Below, piece by piece: positions 34,501 to 42,410 of a stretch of DNA of 50,673 nt. Position 1 is the stretch's first letter. Every line of letters begins with the position of its first letter. This DNA is from Clostridiales bacterium (GTDB lineage Bacteria > Bacillota > Clostridia > Oscillospirales > Oscillospiraceae), in NCBI GenBank assembly GCA_003525905.1, contig DQIA01000051.1:30388-81060 (forward strand), written 5' to 3'. The notes below the pieces were generated by a model. That model worked only from the letters and a program-made list of their open reading frames with translations. It had not been told where the DNA came from and searched no databases. A program made the position numbers and the translations under genes.

Positions 34501-37500
34501 CATGTACCGCATTACGGCCGAGACCGCCGTGGCAGGCAGCAAGGCCACCGCGACCGTGACCGTCGTTCGCGACGGCGCTGCGGCAGTCGGCGTCAACGTC
34601 TATGCCAATGACGTCCTGCAGGGTCAGACCGACGAGAACGGCCGGATCGACATCTCCGGCCTGACGGCAAGCGAGGGCAGCGTGAACCTGCGCGCCGAGG
34701 ACGCCGAGGGCAACTGCTCCTATCAGATCACCCTGTTCAGCTACAACGCCGTGGGCGACGAGACCGGCGCACCCTACAATATCATCTACGCCCTCTCCCC
34801 TGCCGCAGACGGCAAGACCATCACCTGGATGAGCGACCCGCGCCACAGCGCCGCTGCCGCCGTAGCAGAGCTTTCCACCAGCGCAGATCTGAGCGAAGCC
34901 ACGCAGATCGAGGGCACGAGCCGCCTGATCTCCTACTCCGGCAGCAAGCAGATCAACCGCGTGAATGGCGTGACGCTGAGCGGCCTCACCGCAGGCGCGA
35001 CGTATTACTACCGCGTCGGCGACGGCACGGTCTGGTCCGAGATTCGCAGCTTTACCGTCCCGGCAGCCGGGAAGCAGACCCGCTTCTTCCTGCTGGCGGA
35101 CATTCAGGAGGAGGCCGCCCTTGAGGGCATGGTCCGCATCGCCGATCATCTGGCCGGGCAGTATCCCTTCGGCGTTCAGCTCGGCGACGCCGTGGACAAT
35201 GTCCGCTACTACAACCAGTGGGACGACGCCCTGAAGCTCTTCACGCTCGACGGCATCCGCGACACCGATGTACTCCACGTCATCGGCAACCACGAGGCAG
35301 ACGACAGCGGCAACGGCGCCATCGCCGTGAAGTCCGTGTTCGGCGTGCCTGCTGACTGGTATTCCGTGGAGCGCGGCGACGTCTACATTGCCGTCCTGAA
35401 CCACACCTCCGACAAGGACACCCTGCAGCAGTTCGCTCAGTGGCTCATCGAGGACGCTGCGAAGACGAGCTGCACCTGGAAGGTGCTGGTGACCCATGTG
35501 CCCGCTTACTACACCAACCCCACCGGCGGCGGCGAGATCTATCAGCAGTATCTGCCTGCAGCCTGCGACGCAGCCGGGATCGACTTCTACTTCTCCGGCA
35601 ATGACCACAGCTACGCCCGCACCGCTCCCTTGACGGCCGGTCAGGTGGATGAGAAGGGCACCGTGTACTACATCTGCGGCTCCACCGGCGGTAAGTCCTA
35701 CTCCATCGTGGATAATAAGGACTTCCACTTCGAAAAGGCCACGCTCGACTTCGAGAGCATCTATGTCGACGTCACCGCCGACCGCTTCCAGGCTACCGTT
35801 ACAGCGTATAATGTGGCAGAGGACGGAAGTAAGACCGTGCTGGATCAGTACAGTAAAAGGAAAACCCCGCTGTGCGAGAATGATGAGCATACCTATGACT
35901 ACGACAGCGAGACGGACATGCTCTCCTGTGAGGTCTGCGGATACGAGACCGGCGCGAAGGAAAGCGCCTACCCCGGCTGGGCGAAGGATACGAAGACGGG
36001 AAGAATGCGCTATTTTGCTGGTGGAAACTCCGTGACTGGTGTTTTGGTGCTCACGGAAGGTACATATTCCTTTGATCAAGATGGCCTTACCTATCAGGGC
36101 GAATATGTTATCTGCGGTGAAACGTGCCAGTTTGAAAATGGTCAGTTTGTTCGCTGCACAACTGCTGACCTGATCAATGCTGGCCTGTGTGGCCAGACAG
36201 CCAATTATGTTCTTTACCGCGATGGTAAGCTCGTTGTCGGCGGTTATGGCGATATGGTGGACAACATCGCGAAGCGTGCTCCCTGGGGTAACTACAGGTA
36301 TTATATTAAGCACATCCTGATCGGCAATGAAATCACTGCAATTGGCAAATTCAACTTCTTCCAGTGCAGCAGGCTTGAAAGCGTGTCTTTTGCGGAAAAT
36401 ATCAAGCTTGCACGTATCGGTTGGGGTGCTTTCGGCTACAGCAGCCTGCCCTCCATCACCATTCCCGATTCTGTTACGCAGATCGACGGCTATGCGTTCT
36501 ACTATTGCTCCAAGCTGTCCAGTGTGGAGATCAGTGAAAACAGCAAGCTAGCCAGAATGGGCGAAAGCGTATTCAAGGCCGACGCAAAACTGAAATACCT
36601 GTATATTCCTGACGGCACGAATAATATTGGCTGGGGTATCTTCGAGGGAGCTGGCAATAATGTAACTGTGTCCGTTGCTGCAAATTCCTATGCGCAGGCC
36701 TATGCTGAGAAATATGGTATCTCCTATGAAACAAGAACACCCAAGCCCACAGTTGTGGCCTCCGGCAGTTGCGGTGATAACGCAGCGTGGACTTTGAACT
36801 CCGAAGGTGTTCTGAGCGTCACAGGAAACGGCCCCATGTCGGACAATAATACAAATCACGCTCCTTGGGAAGCATACAAGTATCAAATCAAGCAAGTCGT
36901 AATTGGTAAGGACATCACCTATATTGGCAAGTTCAACTTCTTCCGGTGTAGCAGACTGGAAACCGTGACCTTCGAGGAAGGCAGCAAACTGGAGCGCATC
37001 GGCTGGGGTGCTTTCGGTTACAGCAGCCTGCCCGCTATCACCATTCCTGACTCTGTTACACAGATCGATGGCTATGCTTTCTACTACTGCTCTAAGCTGT
37101 CCAATGTGGAGATCAGTGAAAACAGCAAGCTGACCAGAATGGGCGAATACGTATTCAAGGCCGACACAAGCCTGACCAGCCTCTACATTCCTGACTGCAC
37201 TGTTCAAATCGGTGCAGGCCTCTTCCAGGATGCTATCGCAAATGTTACGCTGTATGTCGCGGAGAACTCCTATGCGCAGTCCTATGCTAAGAAGTACGGC
37301 ATTGCTTATGAAACACGGAAAGCGAAGTTGACTGTTGTCGCTTCCGGCACTTGCGGAGAGAACGCCGCATGGACGCTAGACTCTGAGGGTGTTCTGAATA
37401 TCACCGGGGACGGTCCCATGGCGGATAACAACACAAACCAGGCTCCTTGGGAAGCATACAAGTATCAGATCAAGCAGATTGTCATTGGAAAGGGCATCAC

Positions 37501-38602
37501 CTATATCGGTAAATTCAACTTCTTCTGGTGTAATAAGCTTGAAACTGTGACCTTTGAAGAGGGCTCGCAGCTTGAACGCATCGGCTGGGGTGCCTTCGGC
37601 TACAGCAGCCTGCCTCAGATTGCCATTCCCGACAGTGTGACCCGTTTGGAAGGGTATGCCTTCTACTATTGTTCCAACCTGTCCAACGTTGAGATCAGTG
37701 AGAGCAGTTGTCTGACCAGCTTGGGTGAATGCGTATTCAAGGCAGATACAAAGCTGACGAGCCTGTACATTCCTGACGGCATGAATAATATTGGATGGGG
37801 TATCTTTGAAAATGCCATCGCGAATGTTACGCTGTCAGTAGCAGAAAGCTCCTATGCTCAGACCTATGCCGAAAAGTATGGCATCGCCTATGTAACAAGA
37901 ACCGCTAGGCCAGCAGTCGTTGCCTCCGGCTTCTGCGGTGAGGACGCTGCATGGGTTCTGACTTCTGACGGTGTGCTGAAGATCACTGGCAGTGGCCCTA
38001 TGGCGGACAATGAGACAAACCATGCCCCTTGGGAAGCATGCAAGTATCTAATCAAGCAAGTCATGATTGGTAAAGACATCACCTATATTGGTAAGTTCAA
38101 CTTCTTCTGGTGCAATAGACTCGAAACTGTAACCTTTGAAGATGGCTCGCAGCTCGAGCGCATCGGCTGGGGTGCCTTTGGCTACAGCAGCCTGAAAACA
38201 ATTGCCATTCCTGACAGTGTTACCAGATTGGATGGGTATGCCTTCTACTACTGCACAAAGCTGAATGAAGTAGCGATCTCTGAAGGCAGCAATCTTGAAA
38301 GCATTGGAGAATACGCATTCAAAGGCGATACTGCGCTCCTCAGCCTGTATATTCCCAACACTGTAACAGAAATTGAAGACCGCATTCTGCAAGATGCGCT
38401 TAATATCGTGTTGTCTGTAGCAGCAAACTCCTACGCGCAGGCTTATGCTGAAAAGCTGGGCTATACCTACACCGTTCGTGGTACAACTGATGCAGCACAG
38501 CTGGAAACAATGGTAACCGAATTGAGCATTATTCCTGTTGACGATGAACTGGAAGAATTTCAAGTTCTGTTTCTGTCCGAATTGGACGACAGTAACTCGT
38601 AA
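31535..38602 (+). CDS. 2355-aa secreted protein: phosphodiester glycosidase, metallophosphatase and LRR-like repeats
   Basis: Signal peptide at 1-29 (ends AAFA). Residues ~95-330 match the phosphodiester glycosidase (NAGPA) domain: GGVNASWFNINTGEPSGYLV, then VGVKADGTVVLF and IQLDEGGSSTYLS. Ig-like strands, a carbohydrate-binding-like beta domain (~525-735), another Ig-like and a cohesin-like segment follow. A fibronectin-like piece leads to a purple-acid-type metallophosphoesterase (~1180-1435): LADIQ, GDAVDN, GNHEAD, VTHVP, GNDHSYART. A GWAKDTKTGRMRYFAGG stretch with a nearby CxxC resembles a cell-wall-binding repeat. Residues ~1550-2325 are four 194-aa BspA-like leucine-rich units. ATG 31535 has AAGGAG. 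Placed after licD, it probably trims or binds the phosphodiester-bearing polymer outside the cell; that is inference. Confidence 0.88.
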   Translation: MRCSVTKRIAALFLCVMLLLSTLPTAAFAIKGTDTNLQSTDAITSTVSNNLSKGSNIDGTSYRVTSVKNYSIAPDISESVIITNNDAGNSQTVANVMQVNPNEGRAKIVAGYGNRNPKELGWTLKTTTEQAHVYERETGLNVVGGVNASWFNINTGEPSGYLVMNGVVHHDNSSRAFLAAFDDGSVNVFREGTTLAQAEASQSEKQGKAVQIVEAVDALVAMVWDGKVVASQSGNGGYYPRTSVGVKADGTVVLFQADGTMAPRSVGYTAEEEARMMVALGCVAAIQLDEGGSSTYLSQREGESDLTMRNTPAGGSERVVSGTILVVSTVAASGEFDHAAVTPDGEYYTPNSTVELTASAMDFSGAPAKALPADAVFTVSDAAMGTVSETTVNGSGASAVFTSSGKTGDVTIDLISGGKTVGSTILHVQEPDALSFASSEVNLNYNDVSDLGFRATYQSEQVHLKDGDINWAISDPDAGSFANNRFAVTSNVKYSGSPTVTATRGDLSATVTVNIGMEPTMILDGGDEDPWDYSTIGTTVESFGGMASNAVATYHYAGRGGVVKGSIVSDTAEEYADIVRFGHKAIKLEYDWTGLTGTDGACLGLGDNLAIDGTPTALGVWVYIPEGVPVPWLRAQIATSTNNGQSWTNAYVNFSNGSAGSGEGLKTGWQYLEADLTQYAGALIRANSGMLFRAMVTTGGIGWYTTDGVKLDKGDLKGYILLDNFCVVYGANNQDVTAPVVTSIQLVNDDGTKTELEDGMTLHSDKLRFFVTYHDSEETDPYATGVESAYFYFDGTYRGKYDCDILGSTSGLMHFGNGLHSITFYLKDGYGNVTRETRYFTVEAEKPDVPNIALNTLGVPTVGKTWQLALESDDPASITSLTATISVTRSYPVTNATFPEGVTGSWSYDPSKGVVSVEITAIDHAKYTAGALATVDIPIPTSVTEGSSINVQVTKGSYGCKQTENLDISDLNQYATGFTTPVANYPIEAMYRITAETAVAGSKATATVTVVRDGAAAVGVNVYANDVLQGQTDENGRIDISGLTASEGSVNLRAEDAEGNCSYQITLFSYNAVGDETGAPYNIIYALSPAADGKTITWMSDPRHSAAAAVAELSTSADLSEATQIEGTSRLISYSGSKQINRVNGVTLSGLTAGATYYYRVGDGTVWSEIRSFTVPAAGKQTRFFLLADIQEEAALEGMVRIADHLAGQYPFGVQLGDAVDNVRYYNQWDDALKLFTLDGIRDTDVLHVIGNHEADDSGNGAIAVKSVFGVPADWYSVERGDVYIAVLNHTSDKDTLQQFAQWLIEDAAKTSCTWKVLVTHVPAYYTNPTGGGEIYQQYLPAACDAAGIDFYFSGNDHSYARTAPLTAGQVDEKGTVYYICGSTGGKSYSIVDNKDFHFEKATLDFESIYVDVTADRFQATVTAYNVAEDGSKTVLDQYSKRKTPLCENDEHTYDYDSETDMLSCEVCGYETGAKESAYPGWAKDTKTGRMRYFAGGNSVTGVLVLTEGTYSFDQDGLTYQGEYVICGETCQFENGQFVRCTTADLINAGLCGQTANYVLYRDGKLVVGGYGDMVDNIAKRAPWGNYRYYIKHILIGNEITAIGKFNFFQCSRLESVSFAENIKLARIGWGAFGYSSLPSITIPDSVTQIDGYAFYYCSKLSSVEISENSKLARMGESVFKADAKLKYLYIPDGTNNIGWGIFEGAGNNVTVSVAANSYAQAYAEKYGISYETRTPKPTVVASGSCGDNAAWTLNSEGVLSVTGNGPMSDNNTNHAPWEAYKYQIKQVVIGKDITYIGKFNFFRCSRLETVTFEEGSKLERIGWGAFGYSSLPAITIPDSVTQIDGYAFYYCSKLSNVEISENSKLTRMGEYVFKADTSLTSLYIPDCTVQIGAGLFQDAIANVTLYVAENSYAQSYAKKYGIAYETRKAKLTVVASGTCGENAAWTLDSEGVLNITGDGPMADNNTNQAPWEAYKYQIKQIVIGKGITYIGKFNFFWCNKLETVTFEEGSQLERIGWGAFGYSSLPQIAIPDSVTRLEGYAFYYCSNLSNVEISESSCLTSLGECVFKADTKLTSLYIPDGMNNIGWGIFENAIANVTLSVAESSYAQTYAEKYGIAYVTRTARPAVVASGFCGEDAAWVLTSDGVLKITGSGPMADNETNHAPWEACKYLIKQVMIGKDITYIGKFNFFWCNRLETVTFEDGSQLERIGWGAFGYSSLKTIAIPDSVTRLDGYAFYYCTKLNEVAISEGSNLESIGEYAFKGDTALLSLYIPNTVTEIEDRILQDALNIVLSVAANSYAQAYAEKLGYTYTVRGTTDAAQLETMVTELSIIPVDDELEEFQVLFLSELDDSNS
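36182..38509 (+). repeat. Four tandem 582-bp coding repeats
   Basis: The marker TTCAACTTCTT recurs at 36350, 36932, 37514 and 38096, exactly 582 bp apart. Each 194-aa unit reads CG..AAWTL..-GVL.ITG.GPM, APW..YKYQIK.VVIG, ITYIGKFNFF, LERIGWGAFGYSSL, IPDSVT, GYAFYYCS, then YAEKYGI.Y. Units 2 and 3 are the most alike. The exact register suggests recent duplication and possible copy-number change. Confidence 0.9.
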
Positions 38603-38654
38603 TCCGAGTTTACTCTCACAATTTAGAGGTCAATCCTGTCAGCAAACACCATCC

Positions 38655-38682
38655 GGAGGGCTGCACAATTGTGCAGCCCTCC
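38655..38682. repeat. 28-bp perfect palindrome between the giant gene and wzy
   Basis: GGAGGGCTGCAC-AATT-GTGCAGCCCTCC, a 12-bp stem with a four-base loop, far richer in GC than its surroundings. No U-run follows (CACACGGCATTTTAC), so it may be a partial terminator or an mRNA-end protecting hairpin that lowers wzy expression relative to upstream genes. Confidence 0.7.
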
Positions 38683-38722
38683 CACACGGCATTTTACAAG
38701 AACTCCAAAGGAATGAGATTTC

Positions 38723-39940
38723 ATGCAAGCTATTCAGCAACAGGAACGCGGTTCTCTATACCGTAGGGATATCCTATGCCTTTTAACCATCTTTATTTCC
38801 AGTATGGATTTTTTAGGCATTGGCGGCGATTTCCTTGCAATATTCCTGCTCGCCTATTTGATCTTGCATATTCGTCATATTGTAATAACGCAGCAAGCCA
38901 TACTTCTTGCTCTGTTCTCAATTTTCTATTTCATATTCTACAGCTATCATAACAGCTTCGTATTTGCCGACCTACTTAAATACCTCGTCATGCCTTGGGC
39001 TTGCTACCTGGTCGGCAGCCACTTCATCAGGAATTCCCCTAACAGAAACTTACTACTGTTGATGATCATAAGCATCTCAGCTGGTTTCTTTCTGCATGGT
39101 ACCCTTAATGTTGTGTCTTATCAGTTCTTTCATCGCGTTGATGAGCGATATGCTCGACTAGCTTACGACTTTTGGCATAAGGACTATCTGTCCGTCACAG
39201 CGCAGGGGCTTCTGTTTCTTTTCCCTGCTGCCATTTCAATCGGCCTGCTCTTTTTCGGTGATCGAAAGTGGACTATTCCGTCCCTACTTGTCCTGTCTAT
39301 CTCACTCTATAACGCTATACAGCAGGCATATCGCGCTTTTTTCTTTGTCTCCGGATTGCTTATAGTCGGGATTCTGATATATATTTTGTTCACAGCTAAA
39401 ATATCGCTCAGGCGTCGACTCCATATCATTCTTGGCGTTGTTATCCTATTTTTGATCGTTCTCATAGTCTGGGAAGCAGATATTGCTCATTTGAAAAGCA
39501 CATTTGTATCGACACGACTTTATCGGCGCATCACACAGGGGGATCTGCTAAATGCCGGTGGGCGCATCAATATCTGGAAAAGCTTTTTTGATAATTGGTT
39601 GCGCTATCCATTTGGTTCAAATAATCAATTTGTTCTGTATGGCGGGCAAACATATGCGCACAATTTCTGGCTGGACATTTACCGTGTTGCTGGAATACTC
39701 CCTTTCATTTTCTCGATATCAGCAACAATTGACGAAATAATCATACTGTTTCGCTTTGGCAGATTGCATACAGATCGTAGCATCAGCCCTATCGCTTTCT
39801 GCTTTACGTCAGCAGCAATCATAAATTTTATGGTCGAACCGATCTATATTGCAAACCCGTACATCTATTATTTCTTTCTTATGATCCAGGGTGGAATTAA
39901 CGGTGCAATGCACCAGAGCAAATCGGAGGTCACCCCATGA
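38723..39940 (+). CDS. Polysaccharide polymerase, Wzy/O-antigen ligase-like membrane protein
   Basis: A 405-aa very hydrophobic protein with about ten transmembrane segments and one larger external loop that begins after the helix LGVVILFLIVLIVWEADIAH. The loop contains AGGRINIWKSFFDNWLRYPF and YAHNFWLDIYRVAGILPF; the R-x-x-x-W and H-N-x-x-L-D pattern is typical of the Wzy/WaaL superfamily. It would join lipid-linked repeat units on the outer face of the membrane. Sequence is AT-rich and divergent, usual for wzy. The ATG at 38723 has AAAGGAATGAG. Its stop overlaps the next glycosyltransferase start (ATGA). Confidence 0.87.
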   Translation: MQAIQQQERGSLYRRDILCLLTIFISSMDFLGIGGDFLAIFLLAYLILHIRHIVITQQAILLALFSIFYFIFYSYHNSFVFADLLKYLVMPWACYLVGSHFIRNSPNRNLLLLMIISISAGFFLHGTLNVVSYQFFHRVDERYARLAYDFWHKDYLSVTAQGLLFLFPAAISIGLLFFGDRKWTIPSLLVLSISLYNAIQQAYRAFFFVSGLLIVGILIYILFTAKISLRRRLHIILGVVILFLIVLIVWEADIAHLKSTFVSTRLYRRITQGDLLNAGGRINIWKSFFDNWLRYPFGSNNQFVLYGGQTYAHNFWLDIYRVAGILPFIFSISATIDEIIILFRFGRLHTDRSISPIAFCFTSAAIINFMVEPIYIANPYIYYFFLMIQGGINGAMHQSKSEVTP

Positions 39941-41061
39941 ACCTCATTTTTCTCTCCAATTTCTACAACCATCATCAGGGGCCGCTATGCCGTGCACTGG
40001 CTGCCCAAGACGGCGTCTCGTTCCGCTTTCTGGCCTGTGGAACGATCTCACTGGAGCGGCGCGCGATGTGGGGCGAGATCAGGGATCTTCCGGATTTTGT
40101 TGTCACGCCGCGTACCCCGGCAGAATGGGTCGTGGCCTCCCGCGAGATTTTGGAGGCAGATGCCGTAATTGTTGGCTCTGCGCCGCAAATTCTGCTGCGG
40201 GAACGCCTGCGGGAAGGAAAGCTGATCCTGCGCTATCAGGAACGGCCTCTGAAAAACGGCTTGGCGCCCCTGAAATTCCTGCCGCGAATGATAAAGTGGC
40301 ACCGTTGGAATCCCTCTAACAAGCCGGTGTATCTTCTGTGCGCCAGTGCCTATGCCGCCGGGGATTACGCAAAAATGGGATTGTTCCGCGGGAAGTCCTA
40401 CAAATGGGGATACTTTCCTGCTGCACTTCCCTATGATACGGAAGCGCTGCTCTCACAAAAAGAGCCGGGCAGTATATTCTGGGCGGGCCGCTTGCTGGAT
40501 TTGAAGCACCCGGATGATGCAATCCGGCTTGCGGCTCGGCTGCGGGATGCAGGCTATTCGTTTTCTCTGCGTATAGCGGGAAGCGGGACATTGGAACCGA
40601 AGCTGCGTGGAATGATCGCACAATATGCTTTGGAATCTCAGGTCTGCCTTCTGGGCAGCCTGTCACCGGAGCAGGTGCGCCGGGAAATGGAACGCAGCGC
40701 AATATTTCTGTTTACTTCGGATCGCCACGAAGGCTGGGGCGCTGTGTTGAACGAGGCCATGAACAGCGGCTGCGCAGTCGTTGCCAGTGACGCAGCCGGC
40801 TCGACGCCCTATTTGGTCGAGAATAGCGTAAATGGCTGTGTCTATCGCGCTGGGAATAGGAATGAACTATACGAAAATGTCGTACGGTTGTTGGAGCAGC
40901 CATCTACACGGGAAGCAATGGGCAAACATGCCTATGAGACCATCACAAACACCTGGAATGCGCAAGAAGCCGCCCGTCGGCTGGTCGATTTGATCCGGGC
41001 CATTTCAGAGGGGGTTCCGTCCCCCGAACTCTATTTGGAAGGGCCGTGCAGCCGCGCTTAG
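39937..41061 (+). CDS. Glycosyltransferase family 4
   Basis: A 374-aa GT-B enzyme, the fourth glycosyltransferase of the locus. Start MNLIFLSNFYNHHQGPLCRA; the donor-side half begins SIFWAGRLLDLKHPDDAIRL and has GSLSPEQVRREMERSAIFLF. The catalytic E-x7-E motif is DRHEGWGAVLNEAMNSGCAV (about residues 265-284), followed by ASDAAGSTPYLV. The sugar donor is not evident. Translation is coupled to wzy by an ATGA overlap. With the initiating transferase, four transferases suggest a repeat unit of about five sugars. Confidence 0.92.
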   Translation: MNLIFLSNFYNHHQGPLCRALAAQDGVSFRFLACGTISLERRAMWGEIRDLPDFVVTPRTPAEWVVASREILEADAVIVGSAPQILLRERLREGKLILRYQERPLKNGLAPLKFLPRMIKWHRWNPSNKPVYLLCASAYAAGDYAKMGLFRGKSYKWGYFPAALPYDTEALLSQKEPGSIFWAGRLLDLKHPDDAIRLAARLRDAGYSFSLRIAGSGTLEPKLRGMIAQYALESQVCLLGSLSPEQVRREMERSAIFLFTSDRHEGWGAVLNEAMNSGCAVVASDAAGSTPYLVENSVNGCVYRAGNRNELYENVVRLLEQPSTREAMGKHAYETITNTWNAQEAARRLVDLIRAISEGVPSPELYLEGPCSRA

Positions 41062-41085
41062 CCACTGCTGGCATATATCGCAAAT

Positions 41086-42408
41086 ATGAAAGTATCTTTT
41101 TTCAGCCGACGTGCCGCCAAAAACGCGGGCTGGCTGGTCGCAGGTAGAATCCTGCACATGGCACTGGCCTTTCTGGTCAATCTGCTCACTGCACGCTATC
41201 TGGGGCCGAGTAACTATGGTCTGGTCAACTATGCTGCCCTGTATACCGCCTTTTTCACATCCTTTGCCACTCTGGGGTTGAGTTCACTCCTTTTGAAGGA
41301 CTTTATGGATGACCCGGAGGGTGCCGGAACTACAGTTGGAACGGCGATCGCAATGCGGCTGCTGTCCAGTGTGATGTCAGCGGTCACCATTCTAGCCATT
41401 GTGGCAGTTGTTGACCGGGGAGAGCGCTTGACCATGACCGTGGTAGCGCTTTACAGCATGTCCCTGATCTTTCAGGCGTTTGATACCATTCAGTACTGGT
41501 TTCAAAGTCGGCTGGAGTCCAAATACGCAACGATTGCCACATCGGTTGGGTATATCATCGTCTCTTTCTACAAAGTACTCCTTCTGGTTTTGGGCAAGGA
41601 CGTTCGCTGGTTTGCCATCTCCAACACAATCGATTATGCCGTGGCAGCCATTGTATTTCTGGGGCTGTACAAGTGGCGCGGCGGTCCCCGTCTGCATATT
41701 TCGCCTGCAAAGGGGCGCGCCCTTTTGCGCCAGAGCGGGAGCTTTATTCTCTGCGGCCTCATGGTGTCCGTCTATAACTGTACAGACCGCTTTATGCTCA
41801 AGCATCTGCTGGATGAGGCCTCCGTTGGCTACTACGCCACGGCTACCAGTCTGGCTACCGTGTGGACCTTCGTCCTGTCGGCTATCATTGATTCGATCAC
41901 GCCCGGTATCATGCAGGCCCATCGGACGGATCGAGCGCAGTTCGTCCGGCATAACCGGCAGCTGTATGCCCTTGTTTTCTATCTTTCTGTTGCCGTCTCC
42001 GCCGTGATCACGCTGCTTGCACGACCGGCTGTCAGCCTGCTCTATGGGGAAGCGTACCTTCCGGCTGTCATGCCGATGCAGGTCATTACATGGTACACCG
42101 CATTCTCTTATCTGGGCGTGGCCCGCGGCGCGTGGGTGGTATGCGAAGGAAAGCAAAAGTACCTGACACCGCTTTATATCGGCTCCGCGTTGGTGAATGT
42201 GGCTCTGAATTTTCTGCTGATTCCCTGCTGGGGCGCAACAGGTGCTGCCGTTGCCTCCCTGCTGACGCAAATATCTACAACGTTCGTATTTCCGCTTCTC
42301 CTACGTCCGCTGCGTCCCAATGGGCTGCTGATGTGTCAGGCAATCCTGCTGCGTGATGTGTTTCCAAAGCGAAAGAAAACCGATAATTCGCAGAGAAAGG
42401 CATGCTGA
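41086..42408 (+). CDS. Repeat-unit flippase, Wzx type
   Basis: A 440-aa multispanning protein of the polysaccharide-export (MATE-like MVF) superfamily with 12-14 hydrophobic segments. The N-terminus AAKNAGWLVAGRILHMALAF and LTARYLGPSNYGLVNYAALY are the standard opening of Wzx flippases. It would move undecaprenyl-linked units to the outer leaflet for Wzy. A CTDRFMLKHLLDEASVGYYA segment at mid-length matches the conserved second-half start. It lies 24 bp after the glycosyltransferase; its 3' end abuts capE. GC content rises again after it. Confidence 0.93.
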   Translation: MKVSFFSRRAAKNAGWLVAGRILHMALAFLVNLLTARYLGPSNYGLVNYAALYTAFFTSFATLGLSSLLLKDFMDDPEGAGTTVGTAIAMRLLSSVMSAVTILAIVAVVDRGERLTMTVVALYSMSLIFQAFDTIQYWFQSRLESKYATIATSVGYIIVSFYKVLLLVLGKDVRWFAISNTIDYAVAAIVFLGLYKWRGGPRLHISPAKGRALLRQSGSFILCGLMVSVYNCTDRFMLKHLLDEASVGYYATATSLATVWTFVLSAIIDSITPGIMQAHRTDRAQFVRHNRQLYALVFYLSVAVSAVITLLARPAVSLLYGEAYLPAVMPMQVITWYTAFSYLGVARGAWVVCEGKQKYLTPLYIGSALVNVALNFLLIPCWGATGAAVASLLTQISTTFVFPLLLRPLRPNGLLMCQAILLRDVFPKRKKTDNSQRKAC

Positions 42409-42410
42409 TT

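Noticed and set aside
32774..36313. A 1179-codon open frame on the minus strand
   Set aside because: It is the antisense of the giant secreted protein gene. In GC-rich codon-biased DNA the opposite frame stays open. It has no ribosome site at its start and low-complexity Ala/Gly/Val/Asp composition.
36182..38509. CRISPR-like array
   Set aside because: The period is 582 bp, the repeats are coding and in frame, and there are no short repeat/unique spacer units. No CRISPR array or cas gene was found elsewhere in the window.
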